Shown here in pieces: positions 18,447 to 20,140 of a stretch of DNA of 20,140 nt. The DNA comes from Terfezia claveryi (Eukaryota; Ascomycota; Pezizomycetes; Pezizales; Pezizaceae), in contig WHUX01000542.1 in the NCBI GenBank assembly GCA_015179025.1, positions 1-20,140 of the forward strand. Reading direction: 5' to 3'. The stretch's first letter is position 1, and the number at the start of each line of letters is the position of its first letter. The translations under genes and the position numbers were made by a program. The notes beneath the pieces were generated by a model, which worked only from the letters and a program-made list of their open reading frames with translations, did no database searches and was not told where the DNA came from.

Positions 18447-19020
18447 CGTACTTCAATTTTCTACTAGCTTTAGTTAGTCTACAGGCAGCCACCCAGAGTC
18501 TAGCACTTACTTACTACCGATAGGGAACTAGGGGGCTCTATGAGTATGAAGGTATTGGCATATTGGTAGGCTACTCCCTTGTTAGTCTACAACCAGATAA
18601 TCTATATTTGAGATTGGCTTACCAGAAGAGTTCAAGTAAACTTTGTGAGTAGACATGTAATGAGAAGTACAAGGGTGGGATACAAGAGCCTCTATATATA
18701 TGCTTCGCAATTGTTCACTATTATACCTAGAGTCTTATGGAAGCTACAATCCTCTTCAGAGTATTTGCTAGACTTCCCGAGGTAGGCAAGATTAGTCTGG
18801 TTGATACAACACCCTCCTGTAGAAGAGGCAAGATACACTCGATACCTACTGGAAATGGTCAACTTTGATATAATAGGCACCAGAAAATTCTGGGCTCGGG
18901 AGAATAATCTATACAGCACTAGTTTACCAATTCTTGTATTAAGCTATCATAGGATGGACTGTCAAAGGCCTCGGAAGGCTTGAAAATTTACTAAAAACTC
19001 ATCTAAGTCTAAGTGGTCGC
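18447..19020. other. Spacer before LTR copy 3, no firm feature
   Basis: AT-rich. A plus-strand open frame at 18786-18981 (containing EEARYTRYLLEMVNFDIIG) has protein-like composition but no ATG near its start, no neighbour support and no family I recognise, so it is left uncalled. Confidence 0.35.
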
Positions 19021-19311
19021 TATCACGGGGGCCCTATACTGATAGCGCTCTTGCAACTATTAGGACGGCCGTATTTTCCTGCTGCAACAATATCTATTCC
19101 GCAATATAGAATATCAATCCTATAGCAGTAAAGTTTAGTCCAACAGTAGTTCCTCATGACAGATCTTATTTTGCAATACAAAATAAATCCTATGTCGCTT
19201 AAACGTAAAGTTAACTCAAGACTTAGAACTTTGTGGGCTTCGTGTACTCAAGGTGCTCTTGCTTTCGAATACTCACTGGTGGTAGAATAAATTCAACCAG
19301 AACTACTTGCA

Positions 19312-19320
19312 CTATTTATA
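19312..19320 (-). promoter_or_regulatory. TATA box of LTR copy 3
   Basis: TATAAATAG in sense, at the matching position to copies 1 and 2. Confidence 0.55.
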
Positions 19321-20033
19321 TCCCTCGGTGTTCGGAAATATTCTTATAATACAAATATTTTATAAAACGCGGGCCTACCTGTCACCTTGGAATTTCTTCC
19401 TAAGTATTATGCCATCCACACCTTTGTTAATGCAGTTGCTATCTGCACTCGTTATCACAGGTTACTAACCTGAACGTAGAAAATATTCCCATGTCTGCAT
19501 ATTATACATACTTCGCTTATAGCTCCCTTATCCCATTAAAGAATTCTTATCCGAGGCAACTAAATTCAATTTCAGATACATTACCAATCCCCGATACTAT
19601 CGAATTACCATCCGACAATATCCGAAGGCATCTAATTATGTTTCCGGCAATATTTACTTAATAGTGTCTAGTATCCATTGAAAATAATTTTCAACTGCAT
19701 ATAACTCTATGAATAGAGAACCTTAGGTCACAAGTAGATTACTATTGGAAAGGTATCAACACATAGAAGATTATAGAATCTTAGTTTATCTCGATACCCG
19801 AATTATTTACAGAGTTATTACCAATAATAAGTAAACCTCCTTGTGGACCTATATAAGCATATTAAAAGTCTTATATCTCCATGAGTTTAACTTCGATCAT
19901 AAAAGGGATTACAGAAATGTAATCAGGACGAAGAGTAGGCTTAGTTAGAACCTTGAAACATTAAATTCGGAGAACTTTATGTTTTGGCCCTACCTTTGGC
20001 CTCTGTCTTGGGCGTACTCCTTATAGTGTCACC

Positions 20034-20060
20034 GGACGCACTTTGGTCTAAAGTGCGCCC
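20034..20060 (-). other. LTR hairpin, copy 3
   Basis: GGACGCACTTT and AAAGTGCGCCC around GGTCT, unchanged from copy 1. Confidence 0.6.
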
Positions 20061-20140
20061 TCATGGCTTCATTTTTTTATTTATTTTTACCGAATTATTT
20101 TCCTGCAGTTCAGGGTAATAATTCAATATTCAGGTAACGC

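Larger units (their letters stand above)
19021..20140 (-). repeat. LTR copy 3 of element A, partial
   Basis: Starts TATCACGGGGGCCC at 19021 and follows copy 1 closely to the window edge. It includes TATAAATAG, the hairpin and the first TTACCCTGAA motifs (20109-20118; the next has lost one G). The sequence left of 19021 is unrelated to the leader and coiled-coil frame of copy 1, so this is probably a solo LTR or has a different internal side. The remaining ~340 bp lie outside the window. Confidence 0.87.

Noticed and set aside
18786..18981. Plus-strand frame with protein-like composition
   Set aside because: No ATG near its start, a stop just upstream, no recognised motif; kept only as a note in the spacer entry.

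Overview
The window looks like a repeat-rich compartment of a eukaryotic nuclear genome, most likely a filamentous fungus. The Ty3/gypsy polymerase resembles fungal chromovirus-type elements (for example GDCNAPATFQ in the reverse transcriptase), and the LTR termini TGTCACGGGG...CCCCGTGACA fit fungal elements. No intact host gene, rRNA, tRNA or CRISPR array is visible. I cannot separate Basidiomycota from Ascomycota.

Layout. (1) 1-7233, minus strand: most of a Ty3/gypsy retrotransposon, read right to left: probable 5' LTR (6499-7233), leader, Gag, CCHC knuckle, protease-like domain, RT, RNase H, a linker with a second CCHC knuckle, and integrase running off the left edge. Its domains are nearly complete but spread over several frames by about seven frameshifts. 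(2) 7234-9631, minus: a different LTR element ('element A'). Its 1.46-kb LTR (8170-9631) is followed 48 bp downstream by a coiled-coil, Gag-position reading frame (8121 down to 7234). That frame has four in-frame stops, no frameshift, and is cut by the gypsy insertion. (3) 9632-16203: a giant imperfect palindrome with its axis near 12.25 kb. From outside inward each arm has a GC-rich segment, a 10-11 copy tandem array of about 105-123-bp units, a 280-bp single-copy segment, and an AT-rich minisatellite. A solo element-A LTR (14409-15849) with a 5-bp target duplication interrupts the right arm only. (4) 16694-18446, minus: two tandem homologous relic ORFs of 192 and 183 codons, each held in one frame but with in-frame stops, separated by an A-rich tract. 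A dense GAGACA/TGTCTC cluster sits at the 3' end of the first. (5) 19021-20140: a third element-A LTR copy running off the right edge.

Inferred history: a tandem array was duplicated in inverted orientation. The arms then diverged by a few percent, mostly through transitions. Element-A copies inserted at the left arm and inside the right arm, and the gypsy element later inserted into element A. Two decay styles coexist: frameshifts without nonsense codons in the gypsy element, and nonsense codons without frameshifts in the element-A ORF and the twin relic ORFs. The most unusual items are the long mirrored palindrome, the twin unrecognised ORFs, and the extra zinc knuckle between RNase H and integrase.
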